From assembly GCA_023268155.1 (NCBI GenBank), contig JALNKM010000003.1:1-64000 (forward strand): a stretch of 64,000 bases of DNA. Reading direction: 5' to 3'. Every line of letters starts with the position of its first letter. Position 1 is the first letter of the stretch. A model generated the notes under the pieces. That model saw only the letters and a list, made by a program, of their open reading frames with translations, was not told the DNA's origin and did not search any database. Both the position numbers and the translations under genes were made by a program. The stretch is from Candidatus Geocrenenecus huangii. Its GTDB lineage: Archaea > Thermoproteota > Nitrososphaeria_A > Caldarchaeales > Wolframiiraptoraceae. Below are positions 44,895 through 54,173 of this stretch, one piece after another.

Positions 44895-45540
44895 AGAAAT
44901 AATCTTCAGAGATAGGAAAGAAGCAGCTCTCAGACTTTCAAGCTTTCTCGAAAATTATAGAGCGGAGAACCTAGTAGTCTTCGGTATACCTAGAGGAGGA
45001 GTGGAGATTGGATACCATATTGCACATCAACTCGGATGCCTACTTGAAGTTACTGTTCCAAGAAAAATAGGTGCACCTTTCCAACCAGAACTTGCAGTAG
45101 GGGCAGTAGCAGAAGATGGAACAATATACATTGAGGAAGAAGTCGCAGAACTCGTAGACGTCGATGAAGAATACGTAAGGTCGTCAGCACGTAGAGAACT
45201 AGAAACGATAAAGAAGAGGATAGAAAACTATAGGAGGGGGAAAGAAATTCCTCTACTCTCGCAGTATGTTGTTGTAGTAGTAGATGATGGTGTAGCTACT
45301 GGAGCGACGATGATAGCTGCTCTAAGATTCTTGCGAAAGAAAACCCCGATCAAACTTATATGTGCTACTCCTGTTGCTCCTCCAGAGACTGTACGTAAAC
45401 TGAGAGGAGAAGCGGATGAAGTCATCTGCGTAGAGACGCCTTCACCATTCTACGCTATTGGCCAATTTTATCAAGATTTTAGACAATTGACTGATGAAGA
45501 TGTACTCTACTATCTCACGCATAGTAAGAGACTCCTATAA
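44887..45540 (+). CDS. Phosphoribosyltransferase family protein
   Basis: This 217-residue PRTase carries VVFGIPRGGVEIGYHIA in the N-terminal half and VVVVDDGVATGATMIAAL, the PRPP-binding loop, in the C-terminal half. COG1926-type enzymes of this pattern have no firmly assigned base. It is translationally coupled to the topoisomerase gene by an 8-nt overlap. Confidence 0.88.
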   Translation: MHEEIIFRDRKEAALRLSSFLENYRAENLVVFGIPRGGVEIGYHIAHQLGCLLEVTVPRKIGAPFQPELAVGAVAEDGTIYIEEEVAELVDVDEEYVRSSARRELETIKKRIENYRRGKEIPLLSQYVVVVVDDGVATGATMIAALRFLRKKTPIKLICATPVAPPETVRKLRGEADEVICVETPSPFYAIGQFYQDFRQLTDEDVLYYLTHSKRLL

Positions 45541-45573
45541 TGTAATGTTAGACATCTACGACTTTAGAAGAAT

Positions 45574-45813
45574 TTAGAGAGGTCTACGGATGAGTATTAT
45601 GAGCAGGTAGACAGCTAGGAGCATGATTAAGAGTATTGGAGAAGTACCGATGTAAAACCCATCTACCTTCCGCCACACCAGTAGTAGGGGATGAATATTT
45701 TCCAGTTTTACACCAAGTTTAATAATTAGTGGAATAAACACTAGAACCAAGCCTACCAGTACAAGGACTATGCCGGTTAGTGTCAATAAACTGAGTCCAC
45801 CGGCCTCTCTCAA
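45574..45813 (-). CDS. Small two-helix membrane protein
   Basis: A 79-residue protein with two hydrophobic helices, GIVLVLVGLVLVFIPLIIKL and the C-terminal ILLIMLLAVYLLIILI, separated by a loop with PLLLVWRKVDGFYIGTSP. No family recognised. It lies between the convergent PRTase and the co-directional glycosyltransferase, 77 nt away; a role with the glycosyltransferase is possible but unsupported. Confidence 0.7.
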   Translation of the reverse strand: MREAGGLSLLTLTGIVLVLVGLVLVFIPLIIKLGVKLENIHPLLLVWRKVDGFYIGTSPILLIMLLAVYLLIILIRRPL

Positions 45814-45890
45814 TCTTTACACCCACGATCATCTCATTCGGATTCTTCTAATATACTTTGCCGAGATTAATACTCCGTAACGTTTACACT

Positions 45891-47204
45891 TTACCATTTC
45901 ATCGGCTTTCCCATCAACTCGTACATGTACCCTATGTATCTAACGGTGTTGTGGAGCGGTCTATAGAAGAATGATACGAGGGGGAAAAGTAAGAGTACCC
46001 TTAAAGGTTCAGGGTCTTTCGAGACTATTCTCGAAGTCGAGACAGATAATATCTCTGAGTAGAGGAATACAGGGATCAATAACATGATCAGATTGTAGAT
46101 AGGGGTTCTAGCAAGTATGACCCATATGAGCCAAGCAATCCATCCAAAGAGAAGAGCGATGTCCATTAGAACCATGTCGGGTGCTCCTACTAGGCCAGGC
46201 ACGCCGAATCTCCTTCTAAAAAATAATTGAGCATGCCGTCTCAAACTATACAGCTGACCCCTAGACCATCTAATTCTCTGTCTAATCCAGCTTCTCCATT
46301 TCTCTGGAACATCAGTCCAAGCCAATACTTCAGGCATGAATATTAGCTTACCTCTTACCTTATGAAATTTTAATGTAACATCAAAGTCTTCTGCAAGTGT
46401 TCGGTCCAAGAACCCTAATGATTCTAGAAGATTTCTGCGATATATTGAGGCTGCGCCTGGAATTATCAAGAGTGTTCTCAGTAACGCTTGTGTCCTCCTA
46501 CCCATCTCGAACGCTACAAAATACTCGTAGGCTTGGAGTCTGGTTAAGATGTTTACATCTCTATTTAGAACTCTAAGATTTCCGGATGCAGCAACCGTCT
46601 TTTCGTCTTCAAAGTATCTTGAAATCCATTCTAGACAATCTCTATTAACTAGTGTATCTGCGTCCAGGGTTAGTATAAGATCACCTTTAGAAAATAGTAA
46701 TCCATAATTGATTGCGGAAGCCCTATATCCGCTTGAATCCTTCCTGACAACTTTTACGAATCCTGTCTCTTCGTATTTCTTCGCTACTAGGTAAGTGTTA
46801 TCTGTGGACCCATCATCCACCACTACTATCTCTTTCCATGGATAGTTATTCTCTACTACGGATTCAATACAGGAGCTTATCGTTTCTTCTTCATTTCTCG
46901 CTGGAATGATTATCGAGATTAGCTTCGGTTTAAAATGGATAGGAGGAGGCTTCATAACACGTGTTATAACATCTACTGGGAGAATTATCGCTTTACCGAT
47001 GCTTCTCCCGAGATCAAATAATAAGGCAGGCCACACGATCATTAATGCATCATAAAGATCGATAGACAGGGCCTCCGCCAGTTTATAGAATAGGAAGCTG
47101 AATAGGAATATCGAGAGAGCAACACAAGAGAGATACGATAACTGTATAAAGATTGTCCTGTTAATTGGTGATGACATTCTTTCTAACCACCTCGGATCTT
47201 CCAA
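45891..47204 (-). CDS. Membrane GT2 family glycosyltransferase
   Basis: The 437-residue protein has two N-terminal transmembrane segments, a GT-A domain (SIIIPARNEEETI, VVDDGSTDNT, TLDADT, EDFDVTLKF, QRIRWSRGQL) and three or four C-terminal transmembrane segments. The D, DxD-like, ED and QxxRW motifs are those of processive BcsA/HAS/NodC-like synthases. It probably polymerises or transfers a sugar for an extracellular glycan. The sugar is unknown. Confidence 0.92.
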   Translation of the reverse strand: MEDPRWLERMSSPINRTIFIQLSYLSCVALSIFLFSFLFYKLAEALSIDLYDALMIVWPALLFDLGRSIGKAIILPVDVITRVMKPPPIHFKPKLISIIIPARNEEETISSCIESVVENNYPWKEIVVVDDGSTDNTYLVAKKYEETGFVKVVRKDSSGYRASAINYGLLFSKGDLILTLDADTLVNRDCLEWISRYFEDEKTVAASGNLRVLNRDVNILTRLQAYEYFVAFEMGRRTQALLRTLLIIPGAASIYRRNLLESLGFLDRTLAEDFDVTLKFHKVRGKLIFMPEVLAWTDVPEKWRSWIRQRIRWSRGQLYSLRRHAQLFFRRRFGVPGLVGAPDMVLMDIALLFGWIAWLIWVILARTPIYNLIMLLIPVFLYSEILSVSTSRIVSKDPEPLRVLLLFPLVSFFYRPLHNTVRYIGYMYELMGKPMKW

Positions 47205-47304
47205 TGATCAGGTGCACCCGTGAGCTGAGCTCGATTATGCGGCTTCGGAGATAGGCCCTAACCATTATTCCTTATACCTCTCACATAATCTTTTGGATTA
47301 TCTA

Positions 47305-47457
47305 CTAATAAGTTCTACCGAAGCTATGGAAGATGCTTCCAGAAGTTCTGGCAAGTAAGATGGCTTGTTGAGAAACTGTTAACCTATTGTTGAGACCTAG
47401 CGTTAATAAGGCATGTTTTCCATTCCCCACGTCAACTGCTATTGAAGTAGGATTCAT
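47305..47457 (-). CDS. Unannotated 50-residue protein after rtcB
   Basis: ATG 47457-47455 follows the rtcB stop by 3 nt and an AAAGGA site lies at the rtcB end. The 50-codon frame has a coding-like codon pattern and encodes VDVGNGKHALLTLGL, an Asn/Gln-containing middle and a Ser/Phe-rich end (GSIFHSFGRTY). No homologue is recognised. Tight coupling to rtcB suggests co-expression with the RNA ligase. In its favour are position, codon pattern and ribosome site; against it, only its short length. Confidence 0.5.
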   Translation of the reverse strand: MNPTSIAVDVGNGKHALLTLGLNNRLTVSQQAILLARTSGSIFHSFGRTY

Positions 47458-47460
47458 CAA

Positions 47461-48918
47461 CTATCCTTTGATTACTCCTATTGGTACTAGCCTAGCGACT
47501 TTCGTTCCTATCCCTACTCCATGACTTACCTCAACTACCTTATCCACCGACTTGTATGCATCGTCAGCTTCTTCAACGATCGTCTCCATACTATCTGCTT
47601 TAATGTATATTCCACGTCCCCTCAATTCATTCACTATATCTGTCGCTCTACGGGTCCTTTTAGCTGCTGCTCTACTCATTTCTCTTCCAGCTCCGTGGGC
47701 TGTGCTACCGAAGGTTTGCTCCATAGCCTTTGGATTTCCGAGTAGGATCCAGCTGGCCGTCCCCATGGAGCCGGGGATCAATACAGGCTGACCAATATCT
47801 CTATAATCTTTAGGTATAAGTGGATGACCTGCAGGGAAGCTTCTTGTAGCGCCTTTTCTATGCACCCAGACTTTCTGGATTTTTCCATCTATCCTATGTT
47901 CTTCGAGTTTAACTATGTTGTGGGCCACATCGTATATTAGCTTCATTCCAAGAGCGTCCGCAGATTTCTTGAATACTTGTTCAAAGCTCTGTCTCACCCA
48001 GTGGGTTATAGCTTGACGATTCGCGAATGCATAGTTAACAGCACATTTAAATGCTTTCAAGTACTGATCTGCTTCTGCGGACTTTGCGGGAGCACACGCT
48101 AATTCACGGTCAGGTAGTCTAATGCCATATTTTGTTGACGCTCTCTCCATGACTCTAAGATAGTCTCCGCATACTTGATGTCCATACCCTCTACTACCAG
48201 TATGTATCAGCACTGTTATCTGACCTTCATGAGTTATGCCCATTCTATCCGCAGCTTTCGGATCGAATATTCTATCTACACGTTGGACTTCTAGGAAGTG
48301 GTTTCCGCTTCCCAGAGTACCTATCTGACCTATTCCTCTATTCTTAGCTGTAGGGCTGACGAGCTTCGGGTCCGCACCCTCCATTGCACCTTCTTCTTCG
48401 CAATGTAATATGTCTTCATGCCATCCTAGACCAAATTTCTCAACAATGTATCTTGCACCTTCAATAGCAATCCTGTCTAAATCACTCATGGTAATACTGA
48501 AATCTTTTCTCCTTGAACCTAGGCCTGAAGGAATATTCCCAAATAAGACGTTGATCAGTTCCACGATCCTTGGTCTGACGTCTTTCTCATCTAGATTGGT
48601 AACCATTAATCTAACTCCACAGTTGATATCGTAACCTACGCCTCCCGGCGATATCACACCTTCATCGTAGTCTGTTGCTGCTACTCCTCCTATTGGGAAT
48701 CCATATCCTTCATGTGCGTCTGGAAGAACTACGCTGTGTTTTAATACTCCTGGTAGGGTTGCAACGTTTACTCCCTGGTCCAGTGTTCTATCCATCTGCA
48801 TCTTCTCCAACAATTCCTCCGAAGCAAATATCGTTACAGGGATTCTCATATCGTTTCTATAGCTTTCCGGTATCTTCCAGATGTATTGATCTATTTTTTG
48901 GATAGGTATTCTAGGCAT
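47461..48918 (-). CDS. rtcB: RNA-splicing ligase RtcB
   Basis: RtcB joins 2',3'-cyclic phosphate and 5'-OH RNA ends and is the tRNA splicing ligase of archaea. The 485-residue protein has LPDAHEGYGFPIGGVA, GVGYDINCGVRL with the metal cysteine, GSGNHFLEVQ, IHTGSRGYGHQV and TAHGAGREMSRAAA with the guanylated histidine. Length is normal and no intein is present. A TATA-like ATTAAATAA lies just upstream on the minus strand. The intron-containing tRNA-Pro in this window is a natural substrate. Confidence 0.97.
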   Translation of the reverse strand: MPRIPIQKIDQYIWKIPESYRNDMRIPVTIFASEELLEKMQMDRTLDQGVNVATLPGVLKHSVVLPDAHEGYGFPIGGVAATDYDEGVISPGGVGYDINCGVRLMVTNLDEKDVRPRIVELINVLFGNIPSGLGSRRKDFSITMSDLDRIAIEGARYIVEKFGLGWHEDILHCEEEGAMEGADPKLVSPTAKNRGIGQIGTLGSGNHFLEVQRVDRIFDPKAADRMGITHEGQITVLIHTGSRGYGHQVCGDYLRVMERASTKYGIRLPDRELACAPAKSAEADQYLKAFKCAVNYAFANRQAITHWVRQSFEQVFKKSADALGMKLIYDVAHNIVKLEEHRIDGKIQKVWVHRKGATRSFPAGHPLIPKDYRDIGQPVLIPGSMGTASWILLGNPKAMEQTFGSTAHGAGREMSRAAAKRTRRATDIVNELRGRGIYIKADSMETIVEEADDAYKSVDKVVEVSHGVGIGTKVARLVPIGVIKG

Positions 48919-49079
48919 CTCAGACCCACATTCATGAAGGGTGGAGGCTTTATTTAATCTATTGGTTCTTACATCGAGTATGTTAAAGCTCCTATCTATA
49001 CTTCTGAAAATTTCCTAAAGCCTCAAGGTCTGAATAGAATAGTTCATCTTAAGCGTCTCTAATAATAGATTTAAACTAT

Positions 49080-52000
49080 CTATTGTCCTTCTCGCTCAAG
49101 CTGTTTTCGACTAATGATGTATAAGAGATAAGCTGCTCTAGCTTCGTTTTCAACGAATTCTATTAATTGACGTGAACGTATTTTCGAGATGTATTCTATA
49201 AGTTTTATGCCTGGAACTATCCTTTTAGCGTCATCCAATATCTTCATTATCTCTCCTATACTAGATACATGCAAACCGAGGACCTTCTTAGCATCTTCCA
49301 ATTCTATTGAGTATCCCAACGCCCTAAATACTAATTCATGAGAATCAATAAGCAAGCCTGCGGATTCTAATCCTTTAATCAACGTCTTCAGACTCTTTAA
49401 TCCAGCAGAGTCAAGATAACTGTACAATAAATTGATGTTATATGTTACTAAATTGAATCCCTCATCTATTAGCTTTGAGAGATTTTCCTGGAGTTTGAGA
49501 TAATCTTGGCCTGGCTTGCCGAGTTCTGTGACCCCACAGCAGCTAGAATATTCCTCGCCATCATACATCGATAGAGCGTAAATACCTGAGTTGAAATCCT
49601 CTCTAAGCTGGAGATAAAGAGCTTGGATAGACGCTATCTTAAGGCTCCTGGACGGTTTAGGGACCTCTAATGTCTTGCCCATGAATTCAAAGATTATCCT
49701 TTCTCTTCTCCTAATATAATCGAGAGCCCGTAAAGCATATTCTTTAGCTATCTCCCAGTCCAGTTTAAGAGATATGAACGCCGAGTAAGAATATTCATCC
49801 AATTCTTCGAGAAGTATTTCATCGATCTCGTCTGGTGTATAGTTTTGAACCCCTCTATAGACTTCAGTCCAATCCAGTTTCTCCAGCAATCCAGCACTCT
49901 CGGGTTCGTGAAGAGCTATGAATTTTCTTTCTCCCAGCCTGATAACGCTATACATTATCGTTTCAAGAGGTACGCCGAACATTCTTCTCAAGACTATCAT
50001 AATATACGCTAAGCCTAACTTAAGTAGCTCCGGATCTTCTTCTAAACCAACTTCGATCACTTTTCCATAAGTGTAGTCTTCGTATTTTCCGTAGGTTGGA
50101 GCGGCTACAACTATGGGTCTTTTATCTCTATAGAATAGTGTTTCATCGTTTCTTCTTATCATTTTCTTCCTCTCACCTATGACAACCCATTCAACTCTAT
50201 TGGGTATTTTGACGTATTTGCCGAACCCTTCCATTGGTGGATGGACGACGCAGAATACCCTTGAATGCAGTCTACCCAATACGTAGTCCCTCCATATGTT
50301 AGGTTCTTCCCCCCAGCTTTCTTTTATCCTGTCATATTCTTCTAGGGCGTATGCTGTTCCTTCGTATCTCCTCAGGATCCTCTCTCTTAATGGTTCGACT
50401 ATGACCGATGTAACAGTTCTGCCTCCTCCAAGTCTATGATTCGTTACTATACTGTCGCTGGTATAGTCTATGGAGCCCGGCTGGAATTTTTCAACAAGGT
50501 CGCAATGACTGATGTCTTCAAGCCTAGAAGTCGTCCCGTCTTCATTTATCTTTATCCTCTTTATACCATATGGCGGGGCATATTCATAGAAATTCATCTG
50601 TCTCCAAACTCTCTTCCCGGCTCTAGTTACTTCTACTCCGTCGAGGAGTCCCAGGTTTTTCAGGAATTCCAATTCTTCTCTAGTCAAATCTTTTCTCATG
50701 AATGGAGATTGGACTTTCGATAATGCTTCAAAAAGCATTGAATACTTGTTTTCAGGATTTACAACTATTTTTTCGAGAAACATGTTAAGCCATTTTTCTA
50801 CAGTTTTTGCACCTCTTGAGAGCAGGTCGTAATCCCATGATCCTTGAGGGATTATAACGGTCTCTGTAAATTCAGTTCCCTTTCTCCTACCTTTCCTTCC
50901 TTCTCTTTGATAAAATTCTCTTATTGTATCAGGTAAACCTATGTGTACAACTCTCAGTACCTCTCCAATATCTATTCCTTGCGATAAGGTTCTAGGAGAT
51001 ACGAGGATTTTTATAAGCCCAGACCTTACCGCGTCCTCGATCTCTCTTCTTGTCTCTCTAGATACTAGGTGATGGTGAGAGGCAACTCGTTCCCTCCTCC
51101 CAGTCCTCTCAATAATTCTTCTAGACAGCTCTTCCGCTTTCTCAATGCTCCTAGTGAAGACTAACGTAACTGCTTCATCGAATACATATTCTGACAGAAT
51201 CTCAGCCGGGTCCGACCATGGCTCAGGGGCGGCCACACCTACATATCTTAGAGCATCCCAAACTCTGTAGACGTTCTGCTGGAAGAGCTTAAACTCTTCA
51301 AGTGATCTTAGTATGTCTTCTCCTACTCCTGCTTCTTCTAGTCTATCTTTGAATTTTCTAGCTTCCTCCCACAACCTCATAAGGTTCTTACCTAAAACGA
51401 TGTATACTCTATTCTTTGCCTTGAAAGCTTTTCCTGAAATAATTCTTGTTTTTCTACCGTTTATCCTTGTAAGATATTCAGCTACTTCCTCAGGATTTCC
51501 AAGCATAGCTGTCATGAAGGCAAACTGAATATTGTTTCCAGTAACCCTTACAAGTATCTTCAACATCGAGAACAGCAACGAAATCTCTCTCGGACCATAA
51601 AAATCAAAATCGTCAATAACTATCAACCCCATTTTCTCGAAGAATGGGGAAAGCAGTCCATCACGTTGTAGAGAAATCTTCTTAACTTCATTAAGTAGAA
51701 ATGCCGGATTCGTGACGATGAGGTCTGATTCAGAGATCATTTTTCTAACATTCTTTAATCCTTGCCTGGAAATCAGTTCTTGCTTCTTGGCAGCATCGAG
51801 GACCATTATCTTCATGTCTAAGTCTAGACAATATTGGTTGAGCCTATTCAACTGGTCGTAAGCTAATGCCAGAGTAGGGTAAACAGATAACGTTTTACTC
51901 TTCCCCTCAACAGTGTATAAGAACCAGGCTTCAGTCTTCCCTGAGCCTGTTCCAGACTTCAATATTATATTCGACCCCTCTCTCAAAGCGTTAAGAGATT

Positions 52001-52193
52001 CCAGTTGATGTCTATAGAGCTTCTTACCGATTAATTCTCTTGTTTTCCTGGTTGAGCCATCCTTTAATCTTGGGATAAGATCTTCGAACGATTCCTTAAC
52101 ATACTCTGGAGACTCCTCTGGCTGGTCGAAGAAATAGTAGCTGTATCCTAGCATGTCTAATAGGCTTCCAGTCTCAATTCTCGGTTTCGCCAT
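49080..52193 (-). CDS. Large SF2 helicase with DDFD Walker B
   Basis: A 1037-residue DEAD/DEAH-like ATPase. Motif I is LKSGTGSGKTEAW, motif II reads LIVIDDFDFYG instead of DExD/H, motif III is FMTAMLGNP, and the second RecA domain has SQGIDIGEVLRVVHIGLPD and FYQREGRKGRR. The C-terminal 500 residues are unlike Lhr, Hel308 or Ski2 as far as I can tell, though the core recalls the YprA/MrfA-type group. A role in DNA or RNA remodelling is likely. It is transcribed alone and divergently from the second DUF72 gene. Confidence 0.83.
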   Translation of the reverse strand: MAKPRIETGSLLDMLGYSYYFFDQPEESPEYVKESFEDLIPRLKDGSTRKTRELIGKKLYRHQLESLNALREGSNIILKSGTGSGKTEAWFLYTVEGKSKTLSVYPTLALAYDQLNRLNQYCLDLDMKIMVLDAAKKQELISRQGLKNVRKMISESDLIVTNPAFLLNEVKKISLQRDGLLSPFFEKMGLIVIDDFDFYGPREISLLFSMLKILVRVTGNNIQFAFMTAMLGNPEEVAEYLTRINGRKTRIISGKAFKAKNRVYIVLGKNLMRLWEEARKFKDRLEEAGVGEDILRSLEEFKLFQQNVYRVWDALRYVGVAAPEPWSDPAEILSEYVFDEAVTLVFTRSIEKAEELSRRIIERTGRRERVASHHHLVSRETRREIEDAVRSGLIKILVSPRTLSQGIDIGEVLRVVHIGLPDTIREFYQREGRKGRRKGTEFTETVIIPQGSWDYDLLSRGAKTVEKWLNMFLEKIVVNPENKYSMLFEALSKVQSPFMRKDLTREELEFLKNLGLLDGVEVTRAGKRVWRQMNFYEYAPPYGIKRIKINEDGTTSRLEDISHCDLVEKFQPGSIDYTSDSIVTNHRLGGGRTVTSVIVEPLRERILRRYEGTAYALEEYDRIKESWGEEPNIWRDYVLGRLHSRVFCVVHPPMEGFGKYVKIPNRVEWVVIGERKKMIRRNDETLFYRDKRPIVVAAPTYGKYEDYTYGKVIEVGLEEDPELLKLGLAYIMIVLRRMFGVPLETIMYSVIRLGERKFIALHEPESAGLLEKLDWTEVYRGVQNYTPDEIDEILLEELDEYSYSAFISLKLDWEIAKEYALRALDYIRRRERIIFEFMGKTLEVPKPSRSLKIASIQALYLQLREDFNSGIYALSMYDGEEYSSCCGVTELGKPGQDYLKLQENLSKLIDEGFNLVTYNINLLYSYLDSAGLKSLKTLIKGLESAGLLIDSHELVFRALGYSIELEDAKKVLGLHVSSIGEIMKILDDAKRIVPGIKLIEYISKIRSRQLIEFVENEARAAYLLYIISRKQLEREGQ

Positions 52194-52282
52194 CTAGATT
52201 ACTAGATATATCATCCCAATATAAAAGTAAGATTCATGAAACAAAATCGTTTATAAGATTCTGTGACTAAACCTCCTACGTG

Positions 52283-53044
52283 ATGAAGATTAGAATTGGA
52301 TGCTGCGGATGGTGTGTTAAAGGTGGTAAGAAAGAATATTGTAGGATGTTTGAAACAGTAGAAGTCCAAGAAACATTCTATAGACTTCCCAGAGTTGAAA
52401 CTGCTAGAAGATGGAGGGATGAAATGCATCCGGAATTTATTTTTAATATGAAGGCATGGCAGGTCATTACTCATCCGCCGAGTAGCCCAACTTGGAGAAG
52501 AAGCGGATTAAGAATATCTGGCTCTAAAAGTAATAGGTATGGTTTTCTCCAGCCTACCGAAGAGAATCTTAAAGCTTGGGAGAAAACGTTAGAGGTAGCA
52601 GAAGCCATAAATGCTAATGTTATAGTTGTGCAGACTCCTGCATCTTTTAACTATAGTAGGGAAAATATTGAGAATATTGGAGGATTCTTCTCTACGATTA
52701 GGAGAGGCGGGAGCCACATTGGTTGGGAGCCTAGAGGAGATTGGAGAGAACACTTGGACGAGGTTAGAAACATTTGTATGAGGCAAGACATCCTACACAT
52801 CTCCGACCCATTTAGATGTAATAATGTTTCCGCACATAATATTAGGTATTTCAGACTACATGGAATAGGGGGTAAAGAAGTAAATTACTCATATAGGTAT
52901 ACTGCTGATGACTTTAAAAGGTTGGTCGACCTACTCAAGGCGGAAAAAGATAGGGGCGTGGAGGAAGTATTCTTAATGTTTAACAATGTTTCCATGATGG
53001 AGGATGCAATGAAATTTAAGATATTTCTCTCAAGCTATTTTTGA
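52283..53044 (+). CDS. DUF72 family protein, second copy
   Basis: The 253-residue protein has IRIGCCGWCVKGGKKEYC, TVEVQETFYRLPRVETARRW, FIFNMKAWQVITHPP and a C-terminal EEVFLMFNNVSMMEDA, matching the DUF72 fold. It is divergent from the first copy at 2095 and belongs to the subgroup with GWEPRG in the middle. The promoter region is shared with the divergent helicase gene. It overlaps the convergent methyltransferase gene by 10 nt. Confidence 0.88.
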   Translation: MKIRIGCCGWCVKGGKKEYCRMFETVEVQETFYRLPRVETARRWRDEMHPEFIFNMKAWQVITHPPSSPTWRRSGLRISGSKSNRYGFLQPTEENLKAWEKTLEVAEAINANVIVVQTPASFNYSRENIENIGGFFSTIRRGGSHIGWEPRGDWREHLDEVRNICMRQDILHISDPFRCNNVSAHNIRYFRLHGIGGKEVNYSYRYTADDFKRLVDLLKAEKDRGVEEVFLMFNNVSMMEDAMKFKIFLSSYF

Positions 53045-53775
53045 GCTTTTAGGATTATAGCGGAGCCCATGAGTTTCTCAACTATCATGACTTGGTGAAA
53101 ATATCTTCGGTAAATCTTTACTAGCTGACTGGTCACCGGGTAGGATTTCAAAGTTTTCATGATCTTTATGCTTTCCAGCCCTCTAGTCCCGAGTCTGAGG
53201 AAAGCGTGAAGGGGGGCAATAACAATCCAGTAGAAACTTATCAAACATCTCTTTAGAAGATTGTCAGGCTTACCTAAATCTACTACTATTAGCCTCCCCG
53301 ATTTTCTCAACACATTACTGACCTCGGCCAATGCTTTTTCTAAATCTCTTGCATCACGTAGCGAGAAAGCTGCTAGAACATGATCGAACAAGGAGCCTCT
53401 GAAAGGAAGATACTCGAATACTCCCTGAACCTTTTCTACATTCGGAGTCTTTCTAGCTTTACTCAGCATCTCCGAGAGAACATCCAGCATTATTATCAAT
53501 TCGATGCCAGGATATTCATTACATGCTACTTCGGTAAAAGAGCCGTCTCCAGCCCCAAGGTCCAGCACCATCTTCGGTTTATCCGATAAATCCTTTACCG
53601 CCTCCCTTCTAATCTCGACATCTTTTCCAAATGATAAAACCCTGTTCAATTCTCTATAGTAGCCTGAGATCTTAGAGAGTGTGTCGACTATATCTGACCA
53701 TTCCTTTCCAAGTCCAATAATATTTGGATAAGGTATTAATTTACTCTGGGTTGAATTTTTCGATGCTTTTTTCAT
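53035..53775 (-). CDS. Class I SAM methyltransferase, UbiE-like
   Basis: The 246-residue protein has the SAM-binding motif MVLDLGAGDGSFTEVA, a later VQGVFEYLPFRGSLFDHVLA and GRLIVVDLGKPDN, followed by a hydrophobic region (FYWIVIAPLHAFLRLG) as in UbiE/MenG enzymes acting on isoprenoid quinones. The substrate may be a quinone or another lipid; no menaquinone gene is nearby. Confidence 0.86.
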   Translation of the reverse strand: MKKASKNSTQSKLIPYPNIIGLGKEWSDIVDTLSKISGYYRELNRVLSFGKDVEIRREAVKDLSDKPKMVLDLGAGDGSFTEVACNEYPGIELIIMLDVLSEMLSKARKTPNVEKVQGVFEYLPFRGSLFDHVLAAFSLRDARDLEKALAEVSNVLRKSGRLIVVDLGKPDNLLKRCLISFYWIVIAPLHAFLRLGTRGLESIKIMKTLKSYPVTSQLVKIYRRYFHQVMIVEKLMGSAIILKAQK

Positions 53776-53893
53776 TCAGCATCTAAGAATCTTATCTAAC
53801 ATGATAATATAAACTATAAGAAGTGAAGGCGTTAAGAATTCTTATATGTACAATATTGACTTGTAAACTGGAAGTGCTTTAAGAAAATATGGC

Positions 53894-54076
53894 ATGTTGA
53901 TCGACGTTGATGAATGTTATGGTCCCATGCCTCACGTAATTACATGCTCAGCAGAAAATAATGCTCAACTCGTAAAATTCAGAACCCGGGTAGAATACGG
54001 TGGAAAAGACTCAATGAAACAAGAATTTTCCTCTCCAAGCAATGTAACATGTGTTCCATCTTGCCCTGGAGGTTGA
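53894..54076 (+). CDS. Possible 60-residue cysteine-containing protein
   Basis: An ORF in the 398-nt gap after the methyltransferase gene. It has four cysteines, two in an ending VTCVPSCPGG, and a coding-like codon pattern. A TATA-like TCTTATATG at about 53839-53847 would start transcription near 53870. No ribosome site and no recognised family. I see no other feature in 53776-54173. Confidence 0.35.
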   Translation: MLIDVDECYGPMPHVITCSAENNAQLVKFRTRVEYGGKDSMKQEFSSPSNVTCVPSCPGG

Positions 54077-54173
54077 CATCTACTCTACCTGATCTATCCG
54101 CAAAGCCGAAATAACAGACTAGACATATTGGACGTAAAGCCCTTTATCGAGAGACTGGTAAGTGATGAGACCT

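Noticed and set aside
47461-48918. Intein in RtcB
   Set aside because: The protein is of normal length and the motifs around the metal and GMP sites are continuous.
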